A stretch of 11,517 nt of DNA from Anaerolineae bacterium. GTDB lineage: Bacteria > Chloroflexota > Anaerolineae > J102. The stretch's first letter is position 1. Each line of letters opens with the position of its first letter. The notes below the pieces were generated by a model. It saw only the letters and a program-made list of their open reading frames with translations, did no database searches and was not told the DNA's origin. Location of the stretch: positions 1 to 11,517 of the forward strand of contig WGCR01000336.1 of assembly GCA_015493675.1 (NCBI GenBank), read 5' to 3'. The translations under genes and the position numbers were made by a program. Below, in pieces: positions 1 through 6,254 of the stretch.

Positions 1-89
1 ACCGCATCATCTGATCTTATCGCAAAGTGGGAGGGAGTTCAAACTGTCGGGCGGGCCGGAGCGCCTTGTGCGGGGGGATGCCGAAAGGT

Positions 90-118
90 TTGGCGGATGT
101 TTGGGGAGAGGGTAGAAT
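90..118 (+). promoter_or_regulatory. Candidate sigma70-type promoter for the lipoprotein gene
   Basis: TTGGCG at 90-95 (four of six matches to TTGACA) and TAGAAT at 113-118 (five of six matches to TATAAT) are separated by exactly 17 bases. The ATG at 125 lies only 6 bases after the -10 box, so the expected transcription start falls on or next to the A of the start codon, giving a leaderless or nearly leaderless mRNA. A purine-rich stretch GGGGAGAGGG at 103-112 could otherwise be a distant Shine-Dalgarno site if a promoter lies further upstream. Confidence 0.4.
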
Positions 119-124
119 ATCCTC

Positions 125-1303
125 ATGAAATCAGTCCGCGTTTTTCTGTTGGGCGTTACAATGATTGCTGCGGGCGTCCTCCTGCTCGCCGCTTGCAAAT
201 CGCCTCCCCCACCGCTTTATCCCCCGGCATCCGCTGCTGTTGGCCCGGAATATGGGCTGTTTTGGTTTGGAAAGGAGAACGCCAATCAACTCGCGCTGCC
301 GGGAGAGGCGAATCCCTACTACGATCCTGCTCGTCCCACTCTCATCTTCGTGCATGGCTGGAAACCGGACCAGGGCTACACCCATCGCACGATGATCTGG
401 GAATTCGAGGATGCCTCGGGCCAGGAGCAGTCAGTGGATTTGGCTGCGGCCTGGGTGGACGCTGGCTGGAATATCGGCGTGTTCGACTGGGGGCCTTTTG
501 CCGATGAATCCATTGTCACCGATGCCGAGGCGAAGATATGGACGACAAATGGCAATGAAGGCATGCGCTGGCGGGACCGGGAGGGCGAGTATCGCACCGA
601 TCACACGGTCGATCGCCCCATCAGTGATCTGTTTTACGGAACGCTGGTGCACGCCCTGGCCGATTTTCATGGCCCGGAACTCCGCATTGCCGGACATTCG
701 CTGGGGAATCAGGTGGCGGTGGGGGCCGTGGGAAAGGTGGCGACTGATGTGCGGGCGGGCAAACTCCCTTCGGAACTGCTCCCCTCTCAATTGGTGTTGC
801 TCGATCCTTACTGGTCTCCTGTGGGTCAGGATTATCTGGGCAAACAGAGCACCGGTGATGCGGTGCGTCGCTTCATTGCCGAGGATGTGGGACCTCAGGA
901 AATCGTTATCTCCTGGTATCGATCATCGCTGATGACCGAGGGCATTTTGGTGAGTGACGCCAATGAGGCCTTGCGTCGGTTCGTGGCCACCTATAGTGAG
1001 TTGGATCCGGCCTATTGCTCGGTGGCTGACCAGGTTTGCCGTCATGATGCCGCGTGGCAGAGTTATCTGTATTCTTTTGCCTTTTCGCCGCCCAAAGAAT
1101 GCGCTCGCACCACGCCTGATGCCGAGTGTCTCCCCACCGGTCGGATGGCCGCCTCGGCCAGCACGCCTGTCGAGACGCTCGCCGAAATGACAGGGCAGCC
1201 TTTCGATTGGGTGCAGGTCGCAGGGCCTGATGATGAGAGCCTGCTCACGCGCCGCACCGACGATGACTGGTATGAGCGAAAACTTGCCGAAACGCCTCAG
1301 TAG
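125..1303 (+). CDS. Lipoprotein with alpha/beta-hydrolase (lipase-like) domain
   Basis: A 392-residue protein, probably exported and lipid-anchored. Residues 1-24 form a signal peptide with a positively charged start, a hydrophobic core and a lipobox LAAC, so Cys24 is the likely lipidated residue; a Pro-rich linker follows (27-34). The hydrolase core shows LIFVHGW at about 73-79, the usual oxyanion-hole strand and turn, and GHSLG at 190-194 with Ser192 as the nucleophile. The acid may be Asp227 in LVLLDPYW, as in lipases with a LDP motif, and His307 in CRHDAAW is a candidate catalytic histidine; both are inferred from spacing. Four cysteines in the C-terminal part (298, 305, 326, 335) could form disulfides, consistent with an extracytoplasmic location. 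The substrate is unknown (lipid, ester or wax are possible). The start is the only ATG placing a proper signal peptide at the N terminus. It is monocistronic and converges with the YhhN gene. Confidence 0.85.
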   Translation: MKSVRVFLLGVTMIAAGVLLLAACKSPPPPLYPPASAAVGPEYGLFWFGKENANQLALPGEANPYYDPARPTLIFVHGWKPDQGYTHRTMIWEFEDASGQEQSVDLAAAWVDAGWNIGVFDWGPFADESIVTDAEAKIWTTNGNEGMRWRDREGEYRTDHTVDRPISDLFYGTLVHALADFHGPELRIAGHSLGNQVAVGAVGKVATDVRAGKLPSELLPSQLVLLDPYWSPVGQDYLGKQSTGDAVRRFIAEDVGPQEIVISWYRSSLMTEGILVSDANEALRRFVATYSELDPAYCSVADQVCRHDAAWQSYLYSFAFSPPKECARTTPDAECLPTGRMAASASTPVETLAEMTGQPFDWVQVAGPDDESLLTRRTDDDWYERKLAETPQ

Positions 1304-1308
1304 GCCGA

Positions 1309-1334
1309 ACAGGCCGCACTTGTGCGAGACCTGT
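1309..1334. terminator. Hairpin between convergent genes, possible bidirectional terminator
   Basis: The 34-base gap between two convergent stop codons holds an outer stem ACAGG (1309-1313) pairing with CCTGT (1330-1334) and an inner stem CGCA/TGCG closed by a CTTG tetraloop (1315-1326). CUUG is known as an unusually stable RNA loop. There is no T-run on either side, so it is not a textbook intrinsic terminator. It may instead act as an mRNA 3'-end stabiliser. Confidence 0.4.
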
Positions 1335-1337
1335 CGA

Positions 1338-2027
1338 TCAGGCTTGTGCTGAGGACGATCCCAGCGTGTAGGCCGCTGCGGCCGTAATGCCCAATTGTCC
1401 CAGCCAGTAGGTGATGATAACGATCACGCCCGACAGGGGAAAGGGCGCCACAAACAGGCTGATGGCCAGCAGCGTATCGCTGAAGAGGAAAAGCGCCGCC
1501 CCGATCACGCCTGCTTTGGCGGACGCGTGATTGACGCCGGGCGCCTGATATCTGGCGGCGGCCCGCCAGCCCATGGTGGTGATCACCAGCAGATAAACCA
1601 TCACCGGCAGCGCCATGTTTCCCAGATGCCCCGCCTGCAGCACGCTGTAAACGGCGAGGCCGTAGAGATAGACGAAGACCGCGACGCCCAGGGCCGGGCG
1701 GCGGCAGTCGCTAACGAAAGCGATGATGTAGAAAATGTGCCCCAGCAAGAAGGCGATCAGTCCGAACAGGAATGTGTGGGATGAGTATTCCAGCAAGATG
1801 TCCCCCGTGGCGCCGAACAGCAGACCAACGATGATGAGCCAGTTGAATCGATTCTTATGCGGCAGCAGAAACAGATACAGGGCCATCATCAGCACAGGGA
1901 TGGGCTTGGTGACCATCTTCAGCCAGAAAATGTCGATCATCCGGCCCGAGATGAAGATAGCCGCGGCGATAACACCGATGGCAATGAGGACTTTTGTGCG
2001 GGTGGAGATGGCGCTGCTTTCGGGCAT
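1338..2027 (-). CDS. YhhN/TMEM86 family membrane protein (lysoplasmalogenase-like)
   Basis: A polytopic membrane protein of 229 residues (249 if the upstream GTG at 2087 is used). About eight hydrophobic segments are visible. Family landmarks, numbered from the long form, are KPIP at 61-64, GATGDILL at 92-99, GHIFY at 116-120, LFSDTLLA at 201-208 and ITYWLGQ at 225-231. These polar and acidic residues inside membrane segments are the conserved core of the YhhN/TMEM86 family, whose animal members hydrolyse the vinyl-ether bond of lysoplasmalogens. The bacterial role is mostly unknown, so the activity is inferred. I chose the ATG at 2027 because GAGG lies 5 bases before it and the first membrane helix follows soon after. 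The GTG start would overlap the preceding gene by 22 bases and has no clear ribosome site. The gene follows the P-loop gene closely and is probably co-transcribed with it. Confidence 0.85.
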   Translation of the reverse strand: MPESSAISTRTKVLIAIGVIAAAIFISGRMIDIFWLKMVTKPIPVLMMALYLFLLPHKNRFNWLIIVGLLFGATGDILLEYSSHTFLFGLIAFLLGHIFYIIAFVSDCRRPALGVAVFVYLYGLAVYSVLQAGHLGNMALPVMVYLLVITTMGWRAAARYQAPGVNHASAKAGVIGAALFLFSDTLLAISLFVAPFPLSGVIVIITYWLGQLGITAAAAYTLGSSSAQA

Positions 2028-2065
2028 GAGGGCCTCAACGTGGGGTGAGAAAAAGTTGCGCTCTG

Positions 2066-2794
2066 TTATTTGCGGGCGATTTGCCACAAGCGCCCGAGGG
2101 TTTCTTCCAGACGCTGACCCAGGGCCTGGCCGCGGGCGGTGGTGACGTCATCCTCGTTTTCGAAGACAGCGTAGGGCACTTTCACGCCCTTGATAGTGAT
2201 GTATTCCGGATCTCCGGCGCTGAATTGCTCCCAATCGCTTTCTTTATACATTTTTTCCAGTTTTTCATCGGGCACACTGTGTTCCAGAATGCTGTCGGGC
2301 CGGTCGGGGTTGAAGCGGCGACGGTTCTTCCGCAATGATTCCTCCCACGAGACCTTGAGATAAAGAATGGCCCCGCGGCGCAGCGTATCCTCGGAAAAAT
2401 GCTGGAAGGCCTCGCTGAAACCGCCATGCTCGCTGCCGCGGGCGAATTCAATGATGACGCTGCGGGTTTGATGATAGTTGGGGTGATCCCGCAGCAGTTT
2501 GTGATATTCCAGATCCAGTCGCTCGATGAGCACATGCCAGAAATAGTTGTGCAGGAAGTAGCCCTGGTCATCGGTGTGCAGGCGGGGTTTGCCCATGCGG
2601 GCGAGGATGGCGTCTTCCTCGAACCAGGCCCAGATCATGGGGAAGTCATCCAGTTCATCGAACGCGCCTACATGGAAGCGTTGACGGCGTTCGGCCTCGG
2701 GGGTTTGTTTGAGATAATCGATGATTTCGCTTTTACCGGCCGCGGGCCGGGCGATGAGGAAAATAACGTCGAAGGTGTTATGGGATATTGTCAT
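2066..2794 (-). CDS. P-loop NTPase of unknown function, kinase-like
   Basis: A soluble 242-residue protein. After the first strand (VIFLIA, 10-15) comes a Walker A motif ARPAAGKS (15-22), with Ala replacing the usual first Gly. A second hydrophobic strand ending in an acidic residue, SVIIEFARG (112-120), fits a Walker B-like position, and the Arg-rich stretch around LRKNRRRF (154-161) resembles the lid of small-molecule kinases. There are no transmembrane segments. The layout fits an adenylate-kinase-like or zeta-toxin-like fold, but I recognise no named family and no substrate can be given. The ATG at 2794 is preceded only by a weak GAGA, so the start is less certain. Its stop lies 38 bases before the ATG chosen for the YhhN gene, suggesting one transcript. 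A MITE-like element lies 50 bases upstream of its start and may contain or displace its promoter. Confidence 0.75.
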   Translation of the reverse strand: MTISHNTFDVIFLIARPAAGKSEIIDYLKQTPEAERRQRFHVGAFDELDDFPMIWAWFEEDAILARMGKPRLHTDDQGYFLHNYFWHVLIERLDLEYHKLLRDHPNYHQTRSVIIEFARGSEHGGFSEAFQHFSEDTLRRGAILYLKVSWEESLRKNRRRFNPDRPDSILEHSVPDEKLEKMYKESDWEQFSAGDPEYITIKGVKVPYAVFENEDDVTTARGQALGQRLEETLGRLWQIARK

Positions 2795-2843
2795 GGCAAT
2801 TCTCGATGTGATGAAGGTTTGGCGTTACTCAAAGATTAACAAA

Positions 2844-3002
2844 GGCTCCACTGAAAAAAGGTATTTCACCACGGAGACACGGAGGACACGGAGAAAATCG
2901 TAGTAGTTCACAGAGAAATTTCTCTCCAAACCTCGTCTTTTTCTTCCTCCGTGCACTCCGTGCACTCTGTGCCTCCGTGTTGAAGGTTTTTTCAGTATAG
3001 CC
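2844..3002. mobile_element. MITE-like palindromic element with CACGGAG units
   Basis: A 159-bp non-coding element bounded by 16-bp terminal inverted repeats, GGCTCCACTGAAAAAA (2844-2859) against TTTTTTCAGTATAGCC (2987-3002), matching at 14 of 16 positions; the inner nine pair perfectly. Inside the left end are three CACGGAG units (2870-2876, 2878-2884, 2887-2893). Inside the right end are four inverted units, CTCCGTG or CTCTGTG (2947-2979). A perfect 14-bp palindrome AGAGAAATTTCTCT (2912-2925) sits near the centre. The whole element could fold into one long imperfect hairpin. It has no ORF of its own, so any mobility would depend on a transposase elsewhere. No clear target-site duplication is visible. 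Similar CACGGAG-rich sequences are, from memory, common between genes in many environmental bacteria. Confidence 0.65.
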
Positions 3003-3063
3003 AGCAGGATGTGTGATTTTCAGACAACAACAAGGCGTGCAAGGATTTGAGCCGTCGCCAAAG

Positions 3064-3078
3064 GAACCTGTCAGGTTC
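3064..3078. repeat. Small perfect inverted repeat, 6-bp arms
   Basis: GAACCT and AGGTTC flank a GTC loop. The surrounding stretch (about 3040-3110) carries further short self-complementary pieces, such as GTCG near 3054 and CGAC at 3091-3094. It resembles a degenerate dispersed palindromic repeat rather than a regulatory site, but a single copy in the window cannot show that. Confidence 0.35.
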
Positions 3079-3140
3079 GTTCAGCGAAAACGACCTTGGC
3101 AGTTACGACTAAAGGCTAAATCAGCGTGGCGTTCACTTTA

Positions 3141-3161
3141 ATCATTACTCATTAATCATTG
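3141..3161. repeat. Heptad tandem repeat at the 3' end of ligA
   Basis: Three consecutive 7-base units, ATCATTA, CTCATTA and ATCATTG, span 3141-3161. The ligA stop codon (complement of 3156-3158) lies inside the last unit, so the final two residues and the stop are encoded in or beside the repeat. The units resemble those on the other side of ligA at 5211-5298. Short tandem heptanucleotide repeats of this kind are known in cyanobacteria (STRR sequences). Confidence 0.55.
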
Positions 3162-5207
3162 ATCCGGGTCTGTCGGCATTCCCACCATGGCCCGCAGGTC
3201 AGCTTCAGAGATGATGGGGACGCCCAGTTTCTGCGCTTTTTCGAATTTGGAGCCGGGGTTTTCGCCGGCCAGCACATAGTTGGTCTTGTGCGAAACCGAG
3301 CTGGTGACCTTGCCGCCGTGGCGTTTGATGATCTCGGTGGCCTCTTGCCGCGTCCAGGTGGGCAGCGCCCCGGTGAGCACGAAGGTCTTTCCCGCCAGCG
3401 GCAATTCCTCGGGCGGTTTCTCCTCCTCTGGCAGGGCCATTTGCAATCCGTAGGATTTCAGGCGGGAGATGGTGCGCTGGTTGGCGGGATGGGAGAACCA
3501 CGCCCGCACCGATTCGGCGATACGCGGGCCTACGCCCTCCAGCGCCGCCAGGTCCTCCACATCGGCCCGGGCCAGGGCGTCGATGGAGCGAAAATGGGTC
3601 AGTAATAGCTCTGCGGTGATGGGCCCCACAAAGCGGATGCCCACCGCGGTCAGCACCCGGGTGGCAGGCTGCTGCTTGGAGGCTTCGATGGCGTTGAGCA
3701 GGTTGGTCACCTTTTTTTCGCCGAATCCCTCCAGCGCCAGCAGCTCCTCCCGATGCTCTTTCAGGGCGTAGATGTCTGCGATCTCCCAAATGAAGCCTTT
3801 TTCGTAGAAAAGCTTCGCTTGCCGCGGGCCAAAGCCCTCGATGTCCATGGCCGGGCGGGAGACAAAGAACGCCACGCGGCGCACCAGTTGAGCGGGGCAG
3901 GCGGTGTTTTCGCAATAATAGGCCACCTCGCCCGGATAGCGCACCACGGGTTCGCCGCAGGAGGGGCAGCATTCGGGCATATGCCAGACTTTTTCATCGC
4001 CCGTGCGCAGCTCCTTGACCGGGCCCACCACCTGGGGAATCACCTCTCCCGCCCGTCGCACGATGATCATGTCACCGATGCGGATATCTTTCTCCTCGAT
4101 GTAATCGGCGTTGTGCAGGGTGGCGGAGCTGATGGTGGCTCCGGCCAGATAGACCGGCTCCAGCACGGCGCGCGGGGTGAGAACGCCGGTGCGGCCCACC
4201 TCCACTACGATGTCCAGCAGGCGGGTGACGGCCTCCGCCGCCGGATATTTGTAGGCCACAGCCCAGCGCGGGTCTTTGCCCACAAAGCCCAGTACATCGT
4301 GCAGGGCCAGCTCGTTGATCTTGATGACCAGGCCATCCACTTCGAAAGGCAGCTTGTCTCTTTCATCCGCCCAGTTCACGCAATACGCCACCAGGGCGTC
4401 GAAATCCTCGAACAGGCGACAGTATTTCAGGGCCACCGGAAAACCCAGGTCGTGCAGCCAGTGCAGGGTCTCCCACTGTGTGGCCGGGCCTTCCGCTCCC
4501 TCGATGACCACGACATGATAGACCAGCACATCCAGCGGCCGGGATGCAGTGACTTTGGGGTCGAGATTGCGCAAAGCGCCCGCCGCGGTGTTGCGAGGAT
4601 TGACAAACTTGTTGCCCAGCTTTTCCTGCTCTGCCTGGAAACGTTTGAACGCCGCCTTGCCCATATAGGCTTCGCCCCGCACCACCAGCCGCGGGGGCGC
4701 TGGCGGTCCTTCTTCGGTCAGGGGGATGTGCAGGGGCAGGCTGCGGATGGTGCGCAGGTTGTTGGTGATATCTTCTCCCGACAGCCCGTCCCCGCGGGTG
4801 GCGCCCAACACGAAAACGCCGTTCTGATAATGCAGCACCACGGTCAGCCCGTCGATCTTCGGTTCCACCACCCAGCTTACGGCTGTCCCGGCCGGCAGCA
4901 ATTTCTCATAGCGTTCTTTCCACGCCCGCAGCTCCTCCGCACTGGTGACATTGCCCAGCGAGAGCATGGGCGCGGGATGCTGCACCCGGGCAAACCCCTC
5001 GGCGGGGGGCGCCCCTACGCGCTGCGTGGGCGAATCGGGCGTGATCAGCTCGGGATAGTGCTCCTCCAGGCGTTGCAATTCCCGGAACAGCATGTCGTAT
5101 TCCTCATCCGACACCTCGGGCCGGGCGAGGACGTAGTAGGCATAGCTGTAACGATTGAGCAGGCGTCGCAGTTGCTGGACGCGCTGAACGATATCAGGTG
5201 GCGCCAT
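3156..5207 (-). CDS. ligA: NAD-dependent DNA ligase LigA
   Basis: A full-length 683-residue replicative and repair ligase that seals nicks through an AMP-enzyme intermediate using NAD+. The N-terminal Ia region (about 1-68) has the YYVLARPEVSDEEYD segment that binds the NMN half of NAD+. The adenylation domain carries EPKIDG at 115-120, with Lys117 as the residue that is adenylated, then TRGDG at 137-141 and the DGLVIK motif at 291-296. The OB-fold follows (about 330-400), with VEVGRTG and RAGEVIP. A Cys4 zinc finger uses Cys414, Cys417, Cys432 and Cys437. Helix-hairpin-helix repeats lie at about 450-580 (ALEGFGEKK, ALEGVGPRI) and a BRCT domain at about 602-678. The ATG at 5207 has no Shine-Dalgarno sequence and starts 3-4 bases from a heptad repeat; no better start exists. 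It appears to be transcribed alone or with the upstream SH3b gene 97 bases away. Confidence 0.98.
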   Translation of the reverse strand: MAPPDIVQRVQQLRRLLNRYSYAYYVLARPEVSDEEYDMLFRELQRLEEHYPELITPDSPTQRVGAPPAEGFARVQHPAPMLSLGNVTSAEELRAWKERYEKLLPAGTAVSWVVEPKIDGLTVVLHYQNGVFVLGATRGDGLSGEDITNNLRTIRSLPLHIPLTEEGPPAPPRLVVRGEAYMGKAAFKRFQAEQEKLGNKFVNPRNTAAGALRNLDPKVTASRPLDVLVYHVVVIEGAEGPATQWETLHWLHDLGFPVALKYCRLFEDFDALVAYCVNWADERDKLPFEVDGLVIKINELALHDVLGFVGKDPRWAVAYKYPAAEAVTRLLDIVVEVGRTGVLTPRAVLEPVYLAGATISSATLHNADYIEEKDIRIGDMIIVRRAGEVIPQVVGPVKELRTGDEKVWHMPECCPSCGEPVVRYPGEVAYYCENTACPAQLVRRVAFFVSRPAMDIEGFGPRQAKLFYEKGFIWEIADIYALKEHREELLALEGFGEKKVTNLLNAIEASKQQPATRVLTAVGIRFVGPITAELLLTHFRSIDALARADVEDLAALEGVGPRIAESVRAWFSHPANQRTISRLKSYGLQMALPEEEKPPEELPLAGKTFVLTGALPTWTRQEATEIIKRHGGKVTSSVSHKTNYVLAGENPGSKFEKAQKLGVPIISEADLRAMVGMPTDPDQ

Positions 5208-5210
5208 TTT

Positions 5211-5298
5211 CAGTCATCAGTGGTCAGTGGAAAAAGTAATCAGCGATCTGCATTCTCAACCAGACTGATTACCGAATACTGATCACTGATTACGATCA
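5211..5298. repeat. Two inverted blocks of heptad tandem repeats upstream of ligA
   Basis: The left block is CAGTCAT, CAGTGGT, CAGTGGA (5211-5231). The right block is ACTGATT, ACCGAAT, ACTGATC, ACTGATT, ACGATCA (5264-5298). Both have a strict 7-base period and are in opposite orientation, so CAGT-type units can pair with ACTG-type units across a spacer of about 32 bases to form an imperfect hairpin. They fill nearly the whole gap between the SH3b stop codon and the ligA start codon. The hairpin could shape the 3' end of the SH3b mRNA or the 5' leader of ligA. Confidence 0.6.
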
Positions 5299-5304
5299 AA
5301 GTGC

Positions 5305-6096
5305 TTATTGTAATGGTTCGAGATAATCCTCGACGGCCCATCCCACCTGGCTATTGGGGGTTTTGAGCTGCCACCAGGTGAAGCCGTTGGCTTTCTCGGG
5401 CCCGCTGATGACGGTCAGCTTGACGCCATCCTTGATCACGCGGGTGCGTTTGTAATCGGTGCCTGGCCCTGCCCGGAAGGAGAGCTTGTCCTTGCCTGTG
5501 CCTGTCACCACCACCGTCTGCCCGATGGTGAACTTGCCAGTGGCGGCGGGAGGCGCTGTAGTGGCCACAGGTGGCGGCTGGGTGGCAGGCGCTGCCGGCG
5601 TTGCGCCGCCATTTGTGGCAGCCTCTTCGCCTGATTCCAGAGCCGTAGTGGGCAGCGCCGCAACCGTTGGCGTGAAGGTGGGCAGCGCAGACCTTGTCAC
5701 CTCGACGATAGGCGTGGGGATCGGTTTTTCCGTCTTTCCTGTGCAGGCTCGGGCCAGCAGAAAGATGATGGCCAGCACCAGCAGAATGACGATGCCCAGT
5801 CGCCACCAGTTTTCCCGCCACCAGTTGTCGTCACTTTCGGGCGGTTCGTCAGGCTCCAGCTCGGCATCTGTGATGGGAGGAGCGGGCGGCTCGTAGAAAG
5901 AGGCGTCGACATCATCCTCTTCCGTCGTCAGATCAAAATCGTCATCTGATGAAAGGTCATCTGTTTCGTTATCCCAGTCCTGTTCATAAATCTCCTCATC
6001 AGGCTCGGGAGCATAAACGGCCTCTTCATCCGTCTCGAACGCATCTCCTGAAGGGGCGTCATTCCAGGGATCGTTGTGGGGGGTGTCGTCACTCAT
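5305..6096 (-). CDS. Single-pass membrane protein with C-terminal SH3b domain
   Basis: A 263-residue protein in three parts. Residues 1-92 are very acidic and probably disordered (runs of Asp and Glu such as DEEIYEQDWDNETDD). One transmembrane helix lies at about 99-117 after a Trp-rich NWWRENWWRL segment. A Thr/Pro/Ala-rich linker (about 122-186) leads to an SH3b domain (about 188-263), recognised by LSFRAGPGTDYKR (205-217), GVKLTVI and GFTWWQLKT through GWAVEDYLEP. With no cleavable signal, the acidic N terminus should be cytoplasmic and the SH3b domain outside, where such domains often bind cell-wall or surface polymers; the ligand is unknown. The ATG at 6096 is preceded by AAGGA with 8-base spacing. 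An extended -10 promoter lies upstream at 6155-6163. The linker and layout resemble many Chloroflexota SH3 proteins. Confidence 0.85.
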   Translation of the reverse strand: MSDDTPHNDPWNDAPSGDAFETDEEAVYAPEPDEEIYEQDWDNETDDLSSDDDFDLTTEEDDVDASFYEPPAPPITDAELEPDEPPESDDNWWRENWWRLGIVILLVLAIIFLLARACTGKTEKPIPTPIVEVTRSALPTFTPTVAALPTTALESGEEAATNGGATPAAPATQPPPVATTAPPAATGKFTIGQTVVVTGTGKDKLSFRAGPGTDYKRTRVIKDGVKLTVISGPEKANGFTWWQLKTPNSQVGWAVEDYLEPLQ

Positions 6097-6154
6097 TGCT
6101 CATTTCCTTGTCAGTGGGGGGATGGGGGAAATCACCAAAAAATCACTGTGAGAT

Positions 6155-6163
6155 ATTATACCA
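6155..6163 (-). promoter_or_regulatory. Extended -10 promoter for the SH3b gene
   Basis: On the minus strand the sequence reads TGGTATAAT: a perfect TATAAT preceded by the TG extension. No good -35 box lies 17 bases upstream, as expected for an extended -10 promoter. The start point would be near 6148, leaving a leader of about 50 bases before the ATG at 6096. Confidence 0.55.
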
Positions 6164-6177
6164 TCTTTTAATGAAAC

Positions 6178-6186
6178 TGCTATAAT
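6178..6186 (+). promoter_or_regulatory. Extended -10 promoter for the cyclodeaminase gene
   Basis: TGCTATAAT combines a perfect TATAAT (6181-6186) with a TG extension. There is no convincing -35 box. The start point would be near 6193, giving a leader of about 60 bases before the ATG at 6255. It faces away from the minus-strand promoter only 14 bases to its left, so the two polymerase sites overlap. Confidence 0.6.
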
Positions 6187-6241
6187 GCCTTTGAGAGGAT
6201 GCTTTGTCTGCTGCTCTTTTGTCTATTTATCGATCAACGAC

Positions 6242-6245
6242 GGAG
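6242..6245 (+). promoter_or_regulatory. Ribosome binding site that decides the cyclodeaminase start
   Basis: GGAG lies 9 bases before the ATG at 6255. It supports this start over the in-frame TTG at 6204, which would lie only about 11 bases from the predicted transcript start and would add a 17-residue extension unlike the family. Confidence 0.6.
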
Positions 6246-6254
6246 TTGAAAGTT

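Larger units (their letters stand above)
2795..3155. other. 361-base gene-free interval filled with repeats
   Basis: No plausible gene is seen here. It holds a MITE-like element (2844-3002), a segment with small inverted repeats (about 3040-3110, including 3064-3078) and heptad repeats reaching the ligA stop codon (3141-3161). The P-loop gene reads leftward out of it and ligA reads into it from the right, so it must contain both the end of the ligA transcript and the promoter of the P-loop gene, unless the two are read through. I could not identify a clear promoter. Confidence 0.7.

Noticed and set aside
2844..3161. CRISPR array
   Set aside because: The repeated words are 7-9 bases with no regular spacers of 25-45 bases and no cas genes. 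The pattern fits a MITE-like element and heptad repeats.
3753..5282. Long open frame of 509 codons on the plus strand opposite ligA
   Set aside because: It is antisense to a fully convincing LigA, and its His/Gly/Arg-rich translation shows no domain. It is a shadow of GC-rich coding sequence.
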